Assembly (NCBI GenBank): GCA_947683625.1
Contig: CANTUR010000039.1
Coordinates: 1,984,001-2,048,000 of the forward strand
Source: Mallotus nudiflorus
Lineage: Eukaryota; Streptophyta; Magnoliopsida; Malpighiales; Euphorbiaceae
Length of the DNA stretch: 64,000 nt
Direction: 5' to 3'
Position 1 is the stretch's first letter, and every line of letters starts with the position of its first letter. The notes under the pieces are model-generated. The model did no database searches, was not told where the DNA came from, and saw nothing but the letters and a program-made list of their open reading frames with translations. Shown here in pieces: positions 47,460-59,667 of the stretch. The translations under genes and the position numbers were made by a program.

Positions 47460-48640
47460 ACCCTCATCAATAACTCATTGACTACTTTGACCTAGCTATA
47501 ACAACAAACACACAGAACAATTAACTCATAATATACTAGTAATTCTTACACGGAACAACAAACCTATTAGCACTTATTGAAAAATAACAACAATGGTTAA
47601 ACCTTACATTGTACATTGTCTTCCCAGTTTGGATGTCAACACAAATTCCATAACCTATTTGGCATTTTTCATGTGTCATTCTTGGCAATGGATCTGATGC
47701 AGATGGAGTTTGGCCTTACTTATTGAGCTTTGTGAATGCACCTGAGGCGACATGACTTTGGCCTTGTTGTTTGGGCTGTGGTATTGCCTAACTAACTAAA
47801 TTGGTTATGGTACAATAGTTATGGACCTATGACTCTTGTTCCTTTCTCACTAGTGAAGTTGGAGGTGTTGGATTTGCCTGTAAACATAATAATTTTTTTC
47901 GTTTTCAAATCCATATTGGCTATCTAAACATAATAATAACATAACAAATGGCCTATGAAGCATACCTAGTTGCCCTTATTTGGGCAACTGATTCTGTTAT
48001 GTCCCTCTCTTTTGCAAATACCACATTACTGTTTCAAGCCTTTTTTGGAAAATTTCCCATATGACTTGTTGGATTGGGCTCATTATTGACTTAGACCCAC
48101 TTAATCCTTGGCCTGCCAGCAAGCTTAATCACTAGAGGGGACTCAATTGGTTAAAATTGATCAATGTTCATTAACCTCTTTTTAGGGATAAGCATGAGAG
48201 GGCACTGGTAGCTTGCAAGGTATGTCTTCTTATGGTACCAAGGTGATATCACAGTGAGAGGATCAACCTTTGAATATTCTAAGGCTCAAATTCCATGTGG
48301 ACATAGGATGCTAGTCAACTCCCATGCTTGCATGTGCGCAGATGATTGTCAAGAAACAATAAAATTTGAAAATTATTTGAGGCAATTGCAATTTTGCATG
48401 TTAATAAAGAAATAATTAAATAATTAAAAGTAATAAAACATAAAACAAAAATTGAGGCTAACCATAAGGTTTGGTAGGCATTCTAAAAGACCATACACAA
48501 TTTTTGAATACAATATTTGAAGACGATTATTGGGGGCCCTTAGTGGGATCTAGTTATCGAAAAATGTATTCCATATTTCATACAGGTGGCAATTCCCATC
48601 TCTAATTTGGGTGCGAAACCCATATTGTATTTTTTTAGTA
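47460..48640 (-). pseudogene. MULE transposase C-terminal remnant
   Basis: On the minus strand 48355-48100 reads MQAWELTSILCPHGI, VISPWYHKKTYLASYQCPLM and KLAGRPRIKWV. This is the SWIM zinc-finger tail of MURA-type transposases (W-x-L-TGIPC-x-HAI, then Y-x-K-x-TYL-x-x-Y, then AGRPKK). Further downstream on that strand THEKCQIGYGICVDIQTGKT (about 47690-47625) resembles the GYGIYT-x-x-TG tail. The first SWIM cysteines and the catalytic DDE part are not visible, and stops interrupt it. Confidence 0.65.
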
Positions 48641-48717
48641 GGCCTTAAGCCTAAATAATGTCGTAGTCGCTAAAAACTTAGGCCTGTGTTGAACCCCGCC
48701 GCCTACAATAATTTATT
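48641..48717 (+). repeat. Stub of a Tat LTR 3' end
   Basis: The last 77 bp of a Tat LTR (GCCTTAAGCCTAAATAATGT through CCCCGCCGCCTACA) match 56505-56573. Neither the rest of the LTR nor a PBS adjoins, so it marks the edge of a deleted element. Confidence 0.7.
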
Positions 48718-49260
48718 AGGTTGGTAAAATTTTTTTCATTAAAATATATTATTTTAAAATCAAATCATTAGTTTATAATTGTTTATATGATAATTTAATA
48801 ACTTTTTTTCACTTTAAAATGATAAATTTTACACATTCAAATAATTTTAACACATTTTTTAAATAATAAAAAAAAAGATATCATAATAAGACATTCCATT
48901 TAAAGTTGAATGAAAAATTTTAATGTCATATAAACAATTGCAAACTTATGAGAAGATAAAATACATTTTTTTTTTACTATAAAATGGTATATGTTCAGAA
49001 ATTTTTTCTTGTTAACTAATTAAATTCACTTTTTATTTAATTAAAAAAAGTTTTGATACCATATGTCACCATTGCAACATTTTATTAAATGTTAAATTTA
49101 ATTAATTTAAAATTGAAATTATTATTATTATTTTGATATATTTTAAAAGGATATGCTAAAATTGTTAAAAAAGTGTAAATTTTTAATTTTTTGATAAAAG
49201 AATGTATTAAAATTATTAAAAGATATAAAGTTCAAGCCAATCTACTCAATTTCAATCAAT
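48718..49260. other. AT-rich spacer
   Basis: This stretch is runs of A and T with no coding pattern or paired repeats. Confidence 0.5.
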
Positions 49261-49774
49261 CACTAAATCAATTTATTATTAAGAGAGCATTGAGTCTATT
49301 GGTCATCTTGATGATGGTCTCTTAAAGCTTTATTTTGAAGAGTTTATACCCATAGACATGGAGTTTAGTTTCTTACTTGTTCATTTTCCTTATAGTGTTT
49401 CTCAAAAGTTTCCCAAATTTCTTTGGTAAAGATGCAATATTAGACCTTCCCTCCTTCTCTAGACATGAGGCTAGTAGAATGGTCAAGGCCTTATTGTTCC
49501 TAAAATTATCTTCCTTTTGTTCTTGAAATAATTTGCTTCTTTTGACTACCACTTCAACATTGTCAATTTTTTTGGGAGGGCTCCAACCTTTAAGAATTAA
49601 ATCCCATAATCTTACTAAATCACTATCCAAGCATAGTTCCATCTTGTATTTCCAATGTGGATAATTATTGCCATCAAAGAATGACCTAGGATATTAAGAA
49701 TTCAAAAATTCACTCTTTATTAGGATCTTTATTTCTTGCACTTAAGTACTAAGAAAGTAAGTTTTGATACTAAT
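49261..49774 (-). pseudogene. Copia gag 5' fragment with tRNA-Met-like PBS
   Basis: The minus-strand frame reads FFDGNNYPHWKYKMELCL, DLVRLWDLILKGW, NNKALTILLASCL and KEIWETFEKHYKENEQV. This is the copia gag pattern (F-x-G-x-N-Y-x-x-W, then W-x-x-L). Between gag and the LTR the minus strand has ATTAGTATCAAAAC, a degenerate form of the TGGTATCAGAGC initiator-Met primer site. Confidence 0.75.
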
Positions 49775-50442
49775 TGAAAAAGCTTTTAAAGGGACTGAAT
49801 AAGGTTTTTGAATATTTTTGAATGAAATTAATATTAATTGAGATTTTAGAGGAATTAAGTAAAGAACAATGAATGAGAGAAAGAACAAGCACAAGAACAC
49901 AAAATATTTTAAATAGTTCAGATTCTCAATCAATTCTATTTTTCCTACCTCACTTCTTGCAAGTTAGGATTTTCAACCATGCATTACAATCGTATTCCCA
50001 AGATTGATTACAAGTAATGATTGTTTTTTTTGCCTAATTCTAACATTATAATGTGATTTTTTTCTTTTTTTTTTTCAACTAAATCATTTCTAAGTGTTTT
50101 AATGGCTAACACTTAAACCAAATTTATGAATTTGATTCTCACTTCCCCTAATTTAACTTAAGAAGAATCCTATCACTAAGCATTCACTAACTCTCAAAAG
50201 TCTAATTATACAATTTAATGCAAAGACTGTATGCTGAAGAAAGCAAGAATTCATAATACATTTTAGCTGAACTAACTCATTAAATCCTTTAAAATATATT
50301 TTAGAGCCTTGTATATAGAGTAAGATAACCAATGTAACTATTAGAGGGCTACAAATTTGAGTTCATCTTCTTCTTCTTCATTAAATGAACTCTGTAGCTT
50401 TTCCAAAAAAATGCTATTCACAATCATGAGCACTATGATAAC
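49775..50442 (-). repeat. Copia LTR, partial
   Basis: The LTR abuts the PBS at 49775 (TGAAAAAGC on the plus strand). On the minus strand a TATA box CTCTATATACAAGG lies near 50323-50310, the usual LTR promoter layout. The outer edge is cut by the Athila-type LTR. Confidence 0.6.
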
Positions 50443-51697
50443 TGTTGCTTTAAAAACCCGTAAGCACATGGATTGTGATTGCAGTATAAAAATTTATCAT
50501 TCCCACAAAGACTGTATATTAAGTACTAATATCTCAGCTAGTAAATTAAATAAAAGTGAATTTGTAATCAAAATAAACAAAGAAATTTAAATGAAATTAA
50601 AATCAAAAGATAAAAAGCTTAGAGCGTAAGCTTAGTTTCACTATTCCAATCAATTATTAACACTTTAAATAAATTTAAACATTGAATTCAGTTAAGGGTA
50701 ATTCTTCTAAAATACTTAAAGACTCTCGAGTTCATTTAAGCATGTTAAAATTAAGATTCAACCTACTCTCGTGATTAAGAAATTAATCAAAACTCATTAA
50801 GATCTTTAACAATTACTTTACCCCTGAAGAACTCGCCTACTCTCATGGTTGAGTGATCTAAGTCCTATGAGTCTATAGCTAATAAATTCTCCCAACTCTC
50901 GTTAGTGATTTACCTATAAACTTGCAAACAAGCTGACCAAGAATGAAAACATAAAATAAGTGCAACTAATAAAATTAATTAAAAATCAATTTAATAAATA
51001 AAACTTATGTTCAATCATATCATGAAACAGTTACTCCTAACCTAAACCTTAAAGGAATTTACCCATGCATACTTGTGGTGAAGAAAACAAACATCATTAA
51101 AAGATTAAAGATGAAGAAAAAAATAATGAAATACAACTCTTGAATTATTGAACCAATTTTCTTAAATCCTAGTTTAGTTCCTTGTTTGTTGCCTCTTGAG
51201 TCTCAATGAATCCCCCTAAATACCTTTTAATATCCCTTTATATAGGAAAACCTAATAGTAGATCTTTTAGCCCTTCAATTCCTCTTCCTTTCTTGCTTAG
51301 GAAAAGTCTCATTTTCTTTGACACACCCATTGTACTACCGTGTTGAGCTGGTGTGATGTTTAAATTTTTTGGCATAGTTTTTATCATAACTATGCATGAG
51401 CTTGGATTCATATTCCAGAAGGTTACACACTTTCAAACATAGTCATGCTTGAAACTGTGTCGCACTTTCAAAACTTCTTCAATTCGAACAAAAAGATGCA
51501 CCAGCAGCAATACACCTATGTTGCACCTATATGACATGAAGATTGCATTCCAGTAGATTGCACAGGCAATGACACAGGTGTGTGCCAAATTGTGTTGCCT
51601 TTAACATGATCTTCTCATACAAATCCTTGATTTATTTAGAATCCTTAGCTAGTTTCCTAAGGCAAAAATAGAATATTTGTTTTAATAATCCTTATCA
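50443..51697 (-). mobile_element. Athila-type solo or truncated LTR
   Basis: Read on the minus strand, the segment starts TGATAAGGATTATT at 51697 and ends GGTTTTTAAAGCAACA at 50443. It has a TATA box CCTATATAAAGG near 51244 and the CTCTCG-rich leader and GTCTTTGTGGGAATGAT block near the end that I associate with Athila LTRs. No target duplication is found: the right flank is copia pol and the left flank copia LTR, so recombination or deletion followed insertion. Confidence 0.6.
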
Positions 51698-52850
51698 ATT
51701 TGGAAGCTGGCATCCATGTAATCATTTACAACTAGCTCATCTTCCTTGCTACCATACAGTAAAAATGCATCCTTAGTTCTTCTCAAGTACTTAAGGATAT
51801 TTTTACCTGCTGTCCAGTGACTTTCACCTGGATCTGATTGGTATCTACTCATTATGCTTAAGGCATATGAGACATCAGGTTGAGTACAAAACATTTCATA
51901 CATGATAGATGCAATAACAGAAGCATATGGAATCTTACTCATGGGATCTCGCTCATCTTGTGTCATAGGACACTGAGTCTTACTGAGACTAATGCCATGT
52001 GACATTGGCAAGAATCCTCTTTTAAAGTCTTGCATGTTGAACCTATTCAACACATTATCAATGTAAGTGCTATGACTTAGGACAATAAGCCTTTTAGATC
52101 TATCTCTATAGATCTTGATGCCTAATATATAAGCGGCTTCACCCAAGTCTTTCATTTAGAAATAATTCCTTAGCCATGATTTAACATTTGCAAAATAGGG
52201 ATATCATTTCCAATTAGTAATATGTCATCAACATATAACTTTAAAAACATAATTGCACTCCCATTAACCTTCTTGTAGACACAAGGTTCATCTTCATTCT
52301 TAATGAAGCCAAACTCTTTGACTGCTTTATCAAAATGAAGATTCCAACACTGAGATGCTTGCTTCAGTCCATAAATGGACCTTTGAAGCTTGTACACCTT
52401 TCTAGAATTCTTAGGATTGACAAAACCCTCTGGCTATGTCATGTATATATCCTCAAGTAAGTTTCCATTAAGAAACATTGTTTTAACATCCATTTGCCAT
52501 ATCTTATAATCATAGTATATAACTATAGCAAGGAGAATTCAAATAGATTTTAGCATAATAACTAGTGAAAAGGTTTCGTCATAGTCTATACCATATGTTT
52601 GTTTGAAATCCTTTACAACTAGTCTTGCCTTAAAGGTATGCATATTGCCATCCATGTCTATTTTCTTTTTAAAAACCCATTTGCATCCAATAGTTTTTAA
52701 GCCATCAATTGGATTAATCAAGGTCCTTACTTGATTATCATACATGGATTGCATTTCTAATTTCATGGCTTCTAGCCATTTCTCAGAGTTAGGACTATTT
52801 ATGGTCTCTTGATAGGATGTGGGCTTATTTTGATCCATAATCAACACAAC
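51698..52850 (-). pseudogene. Copia reverse transcriptase and RNase H (truncated)
   Basis: The minus-strand frames read SEKWLEAMKLEMQSMYDNQV, GCKWVFKKK, VYKLQRSIYGLKQASQCWN-like sequence and LYVDDILLIGND with the YVDD catalytic box (about 52235). Then follow MKDLGEAAYILGIKIYRD and the start of RNase H, NDYMDASFQ. The frame is cut at 51697 by the Athila-type LTR, removing most of RNase H. Stops at about 52160 and 52440 interrupt the rest. Confidence 0.88.
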
Positions 52851-53149
52851 ATTATCATTATTTACAAGAAATCTATATCTCTAGGGATTTGACGTGTCCT
52901 ACCATACCTCTTTGGGCCTTTTGGTACTTATGCAGGTTCAACAGTTACTTATTGATCTAGCTATGGTTATATTCTTGGTATACTGCTATTTTGTGGGTCT
53001 TGAATTTCCTTGAGTTGCACTATGCTCCCACTAGTTCCTTTAGAAATAAATTCTCTTTCCAAAAAATACCATTCCGAGCAACAAACACTTTGTTCTCAGA
53101 AGCATTATAAAAGTAATATCCTTTAGTTTCTTTAGGATATCCCATAAAA

Positions 53150-54250
53150 GGCATTTGTCAAATTTGGGTGAGATTTAATGCTTTATATAAGCTTCACATC
53201 CCCAAATTTTAAGAAAAGACAAACCAGGAATTTTTCTAATCCTTATCTCATATGGTGTCTTTTCAATTGCCTTTGATGGAGCTCTATTCAAAATGAATGC
53301 AGCAGTTTCTAAAGCATATCCCCAAAAAGATATTGGAAGATCAAACTTACTCATCATTGATTGAACCATATCTAATAAAGTTCAATTTCTCCATTTGGAC
53401 ACACCGTTCCATTGTGGTGTACCTAGAGGAATTAATTGTGAAATGATCCCATAATCTCTAAGATGATCTATAAATTCTTGGCTTAAATATTCACCACCTC
53501 GATAAGATCTTAGTGTTTTAATATTTTTACTAAGCTGGTTTTATACTTCATTCTTGAAAACTTGAACTTTTTGAAAGATTTAGATTTAGATTTAGATTTA
53601 GATTTCATTAAATAGACATAGCCATATCAACTGAAATCATCTATGAACGTGATGAAGTACAGGAAACCTCCTCTAGAAGTTGAGCTTAATGGTCCATATA
53701 CATCTGAATGTATAAGGCCCAATAAGTCATTAGCCCTCTCACCTTTTTTAGTAAAAGGCATTTTAGTTATTTTTCCTAGTAAACAAGATATACATATTTT
53801 AAATGATTCATAATCAAATGAATTTAAAAGCCCATTTTGGTGAAGCTTTGAAATACGTTTCTCATTTATGTGGCCTAAACGACATTGCCAGAGATAGGTA
53901 GTGTTTAAATCATTAGATTTAAACTTCTTTGTATTAATGTTATAAATTGACTTTTCATTAGTTTCTTCAACATTTAGAACATAAAGACCACTAGTGCGTG
54001 GAGAAAATCCATAGAAAATGTTGTCATGATAAATATTGCATTTATTATTCATTGTAATAAATTCAAAACATGTCTTGTCCAAAAAAGAAACAAAAATAAT
54101 ATTCCTACACATAGTAGGCACATAATAACAAATTTCCAAATTTAAAACAAGTCCACTAGGCAAAGTTAACTCATACCTCCCTACAGCTAAAGCAGCAACT
54201 CTTGGTCCATTGCCAACTCGTAGGTCCACTTTGCCTCTAGCCAATGATTT
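53150..54250 (-). pseudogene. Copia integrase
   Basis: The pre-integrase motif LWQCRLGHINEKRISKLH and the zinc-binding CISCLLGK precede the core DLLGLIHSDVYGPL with its first Asp and ITFIDDFS (54244-53627). After a disrupted 250 bp that still shows HHNGTVCPNGEIE, the frame LPISFWGYALETAAFILNR (53369-53175) gives the third part. A short (ATTTAG)n-like run at 53579-53604 lies at the break. Confidence 0.88.
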
Positions 54251-54259
54251 ACTCCTTTT

Positions 54260-55210
54260 TAGAACCTAGACATTAGTAAAAATATGAGATCCTAATCTAA
54301 TATCTAATACCCCATAATCAAAAGTAGACAAATTAATTTCTATAACATGAATACCTGAAGAGGTAGTCACACTACCCTTATTCTTGTTCATATCATTTAG
54401 ATATAGCTTGCAATATATTTTCCAATAACCTGACTTATTGCAAAAAAAAGCCTATTTCGGTGGCTTTGCTTGAGGTTCAACTTTGGACTTGGGCTTGGGC
54501 TTTGGCTTTAGCTTCTAAAAACCTTTAAGAGCCTTGCCTTTGCTCTTTCTAACCTTTTTCATACCCTTTCCCTTACTGACCATTAAAACATCCTTGGTGG
54601 AATTCTTGATTTTCTTTTTAGCAGTTTTAAGCATCCTATATAAGTTTGAAATAGTTTTGTTCATACTATGCATATTGAAATTCATGATGAAACCATCATA
54701 AGCTTTAGGCAAAGATTAGAGAATTATATCAATAGTTAATTCTTATTTAATCTTAAGACAAAGTTTGTCCAAGTGTTCTAGATGACCTTCATCTTAAGAA
54801 CATGAGGATTGACAGAGCCGCTAGTAATCAATTTACAGGAGAGCAAATCCCTGATGGTATTAAACCTTTTAAATATAGCTTTCTCTTGGAACATTTCCTT
54901 GAGATGGCCTATCATAGTATAAGCCTCCATTTCCATCAGTTGCTTTTGACGCTCAGACTCCATGTATCCAAGCATGAGACAAGTGGCATCAACTAAATCA
55001 TTGAGATGCTTACTATAAGCATCTTTTTATGCTCTAGGTGCATTAGCAGTTGGTTCCTTTAGGATGGATTGATCAAGGATATATTCCCTTCTTTCTTACT
55101 TAAGAACAATTCTTAGGTGTTTGTACTAGTAAAAAAAAGTTAGTCCCATTTAGCTTATCCTTCTCAAGGATTGATTACAATGACCTGGTAGGTGCAGTGT
55201 TTGATGTCAT
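54260..55210 (-). pseudogene. Copia gag and protease
   Basis: The minus-strand gag starts at the ATG at 55210 (MTSNTAPTRSL). It contains ILEKDKLNGTNF, LRIVLK and LGYMESERQKQLMEMEAYTM, the UBN2-type copia gag. A degenerate zinc knuckle CNKSGYWKIYC is near 54450-54415. The protease active site reads DIRLGSHIF where copia has D-[ST]-G-C-x-SHI, so the catalytic triad is lost. Several stops occur. Confidence 0.8.
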
Positions 55211-55499
55211 TATCTACAACAAAAATATATAGAGTAAATTCATAATTTATTATATATGAGGCATAATAAAACTCCTACTGAATTTTCTTAAATTATAAAA
55301 CCCTTAAAATGATTTCAACAATTGAAATTTCTTAATAGGCTAAGATCCATATTTCACCCTACTTCAAGCTTTGGCTTATCATTTAAACTATGGCTATTTA
55401 GGTAGGTAACACTTTACCAATTTCATCTCATGTAATTCTTGGATAAGTATAGGATATTGACATCATATGTATTTTCTATTTTGTATTTTGGTATCCTGT
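55211..55499. other. Junction between copia and Tat-B
   Basis: I cannot find the copia 5' LTR or its PBS here, nor a clear start of the Tat-B LTR. One of the two elements must be truncated at this edge. Confidence 0.4.
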
Positions 55500-56573
55500 G
55501 TAGTTTTTTAATTCAGGGGTGTATAATTATTTTAATTTTTGTACGTAGTTTGTAATAGTCCCATTAGTGGGAATAGTAAAAGATTTAATTTTCTGCATTT
55601 AAAATCAATTAGGTTTTAGGTTCAATTAGGTAAAAATCAATTAAAATCAATAATGACCATAACTAAATTTAGGGTTTGCATGTAATTAATTTAGGGTTTC
55701 TAAAAAATCACTATAATGTTTGTTTAATCCATTTTTTGTGTTATTTATTTTGGGCTTGTTTTTTTATGTTTTTATCCTTTTGGGCCCCAAGCCCACGTTT
55801 ACGTCTAACCCACTTAATAAATAGGCTTAAAAATGGTTTAGGTCTTTAAATGATTAAAATCAACTTAGGCCCATTAGGTTAATTAGATTTTAGGCCCACT
55901 TAGTTAATTAAAACTTGTTTAGACTTAGCTCAGTTAAATTCATTTATTTTACAAAATAAATAGACCTAGGCCTACATTTCATTTAAAATAAAATCAAGTT
56001 AGACTTAGGCCCACTAATTTAATTTTCCTTTAAAATTGAATAGACTTAAGCCTGTATCTTAAACAAACTCAAAATAGATCTAGACTCACTAATTAATAAA
56101 AATGTAGGCCCACCTTTAAGTCCATTTCACTTGTAAATAAAATATGTAGATTTACCTAACTTATAAAATAAAATTAAAATAGTTTAGACATAGGGACATT
56201 GCCTTTTTGATGCATTTTTACTTGTAATTTTATTGACTTGTTGCCTTTTGGGTTAGATGGATGTTAATTAGGGTTTAATAAAATTACATGTAACTAGAGG
56301 ATGAAATAATCATTTATAAAATTATTCTAAATGAACATGAGACTAAAAGAAGTTAGTATTCCGTAACCAGAAACTCCTGGTTATGGTGCTAGCTTTCTTT
56401 TAGAGAATTGAATACCACCTTTTCGATTTGTCCTAGTTATTACCCTGGGTGGCGATTCCTCATCTCCACACCATGTCTTTGTGATAGTGGTTAATGTGTT
56501 CTTTAAGGCCCTGAGCCTAAACAGTGTCGCAGTTGCTAAAATCTTGGACGTACGCTAAACCCCACCGTTTACA
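55500..56573 (+). repeat. 5' LTR of Tat-B (left edge uncertain)
   Basis: It ends ACCCCACCGTTTACA at 56573, one base before the PBS. Blocks GTTAGTATTCCG, GGCGATTCCTCATCTCCA and GGGCCCCAAGCCCACG match, in reverse complement, the LTRs at 25350-27334 and 30001-32002. The expected TGTAAGCACC start is not found, so the 5' part may be deleted. Confidence 0.75.
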
Positions 56574-56574
56574 G

Positions 56575-56593
56575 TGGCAACTCCACTGGGGAT
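56575..56593 (+). promoter_or_regulatory. Primer-binding site, tRNA-Arg type
   Basis: TGGCAACTCCACTGGGGAT differs at two positions from the complement of the plant tRNA-Arg(ACG) 3' end (TGGCGACTCCGCTGGGGAT, from memory). This primer is the known choice of Ogre-like elements. Confidence 0.85.
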
Positions 56594-57437
56594 AAGAGAT
56601 ACTGATTCTACTTATGTTCTTTAGAATTGTTTTATCGATTATTATTTCATTCTTACATTCATTATGCATGTCCCTACTAAACTGATGGCGTTGGTTTATG
56701 ATTTCATGATTCCACTAGCTTCATGGAGTTGTAGATTGGCTAACCATCACTCTTAGCCTTAACTCGGTTCAAGAGAGATTAACGGGCTCATCTGACCAGA
56801 GTCTATAACCCAAGTCCCTAAGGGGGGTAATCTTCTCTCGAGTTGGTAAAGGATGCTGGGGCCTTTTAACCTTGGCCTGTAACTCAAAGTCCATAATGGA
56901 GAGCATCATGCTAAGGGAACCTTAACTTTTCACCAGACCTTAACCACATATAATGGCCTAGTTACTTCCCCTAGGATCCTCATCCAAAGTGCTTGTTTGT
57001 TTGAATTTCCATGAGGTATTTCTATTTATAAAAGCCCAGGCCTATACCTTTGAAGCTCATTCAGGCTAATAAGGATTAGGCTAGAGCTTTATATTTAGAA
57101 ATGCTGCTTCTATGCTTTTTCTTTTAAGAGAGATTTGACATGTGCGTTGGCTCTTAATATCCCCTATTGATATAAAGGCCAAGACTAAAAATCCTAGGAA
57201 AAGAAACTTGCCATTGAACACATGTGTGGGAGGAATAAGGTTGGAAGGTTTATGCTTGCATGTTACTTGTTGATTGCTTCTTGATATTTGCTAATTGCTA
57301 AGTGCTTGCCTACTATTTGTTGCATAAACATATGCATCATGCATACATATAGTCCATGCATCATACTAATACCTTATTTTTCAGCCATTATAGATTCATT
57401 TGGGTCTTCTCGTGTCTGGGGATGAAGAGGTGGAAAA
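56594..57437 (+). other. Tat-B leader
   Basis: This is untranslated sequence between PBS and gag with no domain seen. Long leaders are usual in Tat/Ogre elements. Confidence 0.55.
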
Positions 57438-59028
57438 TTGACTAGAGTTGATTTAAGTCTGGAGTCCATAGCTCAAAGCATTCTTCACAAACTGGATAGA
57501 CTAGAGGGGAGTCCAATCAATCCATTATTCCTAGACGTTGAATCCTCTCAAGCTGAACAGACTAAAATGGAACAACAACTAGAGATGTGGACTTTGAAGG
57601 ACATTAAAGGAGCTTTGATGGATGTCATAAGAGCTATGATGCAAGATGAACTGAGATAGGGTTTGGCCGGACTAGTGCAACCTATTGTTGGACAACCACT
57701 TGCTGTTGTTATTGAATAACCACCTGCTATAGGAGCTCCACCTATTGCTAACAATGCTGAGGGACAACCTGCTACTAGAAATGTGCCTGCTACTGATGTG
57801 AGAATGGAAGACATTGAAACTACATGGTAGAAAAGGTGAAGAGAGAATCACTTGAATTGGTTCAAGACCTTGAGTCCAAGTAGATGCAAGCACTGACTCA
57901 GAAAATGTCCAAGATGGAAGAGCTAATTAGAGGATAAGGAATAGGATATTCTTTTAACTTTGCTGATATGTTGCAAATAGAGGGTGACAAGCTGCTTGAA
58001 AAATTCAAAATGCCTCAACTGCAGAAATTTGGTAGGAGAGGAGACCCTAAAATTCATTTGAGCCAATACACAACAACCATGAGCACTACAAAAGCACCTC
58101 TAGCTGTAGTCACTAGGTTGTTTGTGCTGTCCCTGGAAGGAATGGCTGTGAATTGGTACCATGGGTTAGAAAAGTCTATTAGAGCTGACTAGAAGGAACT
58201 ATGTATTGCATTCTTGAAACAATATGATTATAACACTCGATTGGAAGTGTAAATTAGGGATTTGGAGTTGACTAAACAAAAATCAAATGAGTCTTTTTCT
58301 AATTTCTTAACTCATTTCATGAATAAAGCAGGGATGATGAAAAACAACCTTACTAAGAAGGATTAAGTTAGAATGATAGTTCATAATGTGTCACCTAATT
58401 TGGTCAAGAGGCTACAGATGATGAATCCCAAAATCTTTGTTGATTTGTATGATGATGGGTTACAAGCTGAGGAAATTGAGAGTAAGAAAAAGAAAACTGG
58501 TAGAGGCACAGGAACTCAAAACTACCCAACTAGGGGCATACAACAAGGAAGTACTAGTCGAGCTATAGAGGTGCGTGCAGTTCAACAGCCTAAAAGGTTC
58601 TCCAACTTCAACCAACCACTCTCCAAAGTCCTAGAGAGGCTAATCCAAAAAGGCCTGCTCCAACCCTTAACCTTTTCCAAACCCCCAAATCTAAATCTCC
58701 TTGGCTATGATCCAAACAGTTACTGTAAGTTTCATCAAATAGTTGGCCATTCCACAAATACCTGCATTCACCTAAAACACAAAATCCAAAACCTGATAGA
58801 CTCTGGAAAAATCACCGACCTTGAGAAATCCAATTCCAACCTAAACACCAGAAACCACCCTTTCCTAGACTACCAAAATGTTCCACCACCAGCCACCATG
58901 ATGATCAACTTAGGGGTTAGTGAAGAAGAAGTGCTAAGCTCCTTCGAGGACCTCAACCTTATACCCAATGGAGAGCCTTTCAGACAACCACAGAGAGGAG
59001 TAGAAGATTTACTGGGCCAGACCTCATG
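57438..59028 (+). pseudogene. Tat-B gag
   Basis: The N-terminal frame (57438-57659) is followed by a Pro/Ala-rich linker and then KFKMPQLQKFGRRGDPKIHL, GMAVNWYHGLEKS, CIAFLKQYDYNTRLEV and ESFSNFLTHF. This is the Tat capsid pattern (F-K-x-P-x-F-x-K-Y-x-G-x-x-DP-x-x-HL ... W-x-DL-x-x-AFL-x-QY). A TAG at 58190-58192 stands where W is expected. The C-terminal frame (58373-59029) has YCKFHQIVGHSTNTCIHLKH followed by IQNLIDSGKI, the Tat zinc-knuckle-like block. At least five stops interrupt it. Confidence 0.85.
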
Positions 59029-59490
59029 AAAGTTTGATTATAGAGTATTCTACTTGAAACCACCCTCTACTGATATCCCTATTGAATCAATTGAGCCCTC
59101 AGGTTAGGAAGATGAGTTTGATGATAAGCTGGTAAAAGAAGAGCCTAAAACTCCCAAGCAGTCACTAAGAGGAGTTGAAGATCTATTAGGACAACCTTCG
59201 AGAAAGTTCGATTATAGAGTATTCTATTTTAAACCCGCTTCTGTTGACATACCCATGGAAGAGATTGTGCCGACAGGATGGGGTGATGAGTTTGAAAAAG
59301 ATGAATTCTTAACCCTAGAACTGTCCTAAGAAGGGGTTGAAGAGCTGCTAAGCCAACATATGCACAAGCTGAGGGAGTTGAAAGGAAAAGAAACATGCAT
59401 AGTGGAAGTTTGGAAAATGGGAAAAGAGAACAGATTGTTGGGGTTATGGACATTTGGTATGATTCTGATGAAGAAAAACCCACTAGATTT
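58997..59490 (+). repeat. 174-bp coding repeats between gag and protease
   Basis: A unit beginning GGAGTAGAAGATTTACTGGG at 58997 recurs as GGAGTTGAAGATCTATTAGG at 59171 (174 bp, 58 codons). A third, weaker copy starts GGGGTTGAAGAGCTGCTAAG at 59333. The encoded unit includes VEDLLGQ, KFDYRVFY and DIP. Confidence 0.8.
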
Positions 59491-59667
59491 GATGTATGGA
59501 GTGATACTCCAAATGTGAATCATGTTACTAGAAGCAGGAGGAATTATTGGGCAGCAGAAAAGCAAAATGAAAGGGTTGTAGAAAGGGAAGAAATAGAAGA
59601 TGCCGAAGTAGAGGAAGGATAGAAAGAAGACCTGATCCTGGAACAACTCAAGAAGGCTAAAGCGAGT

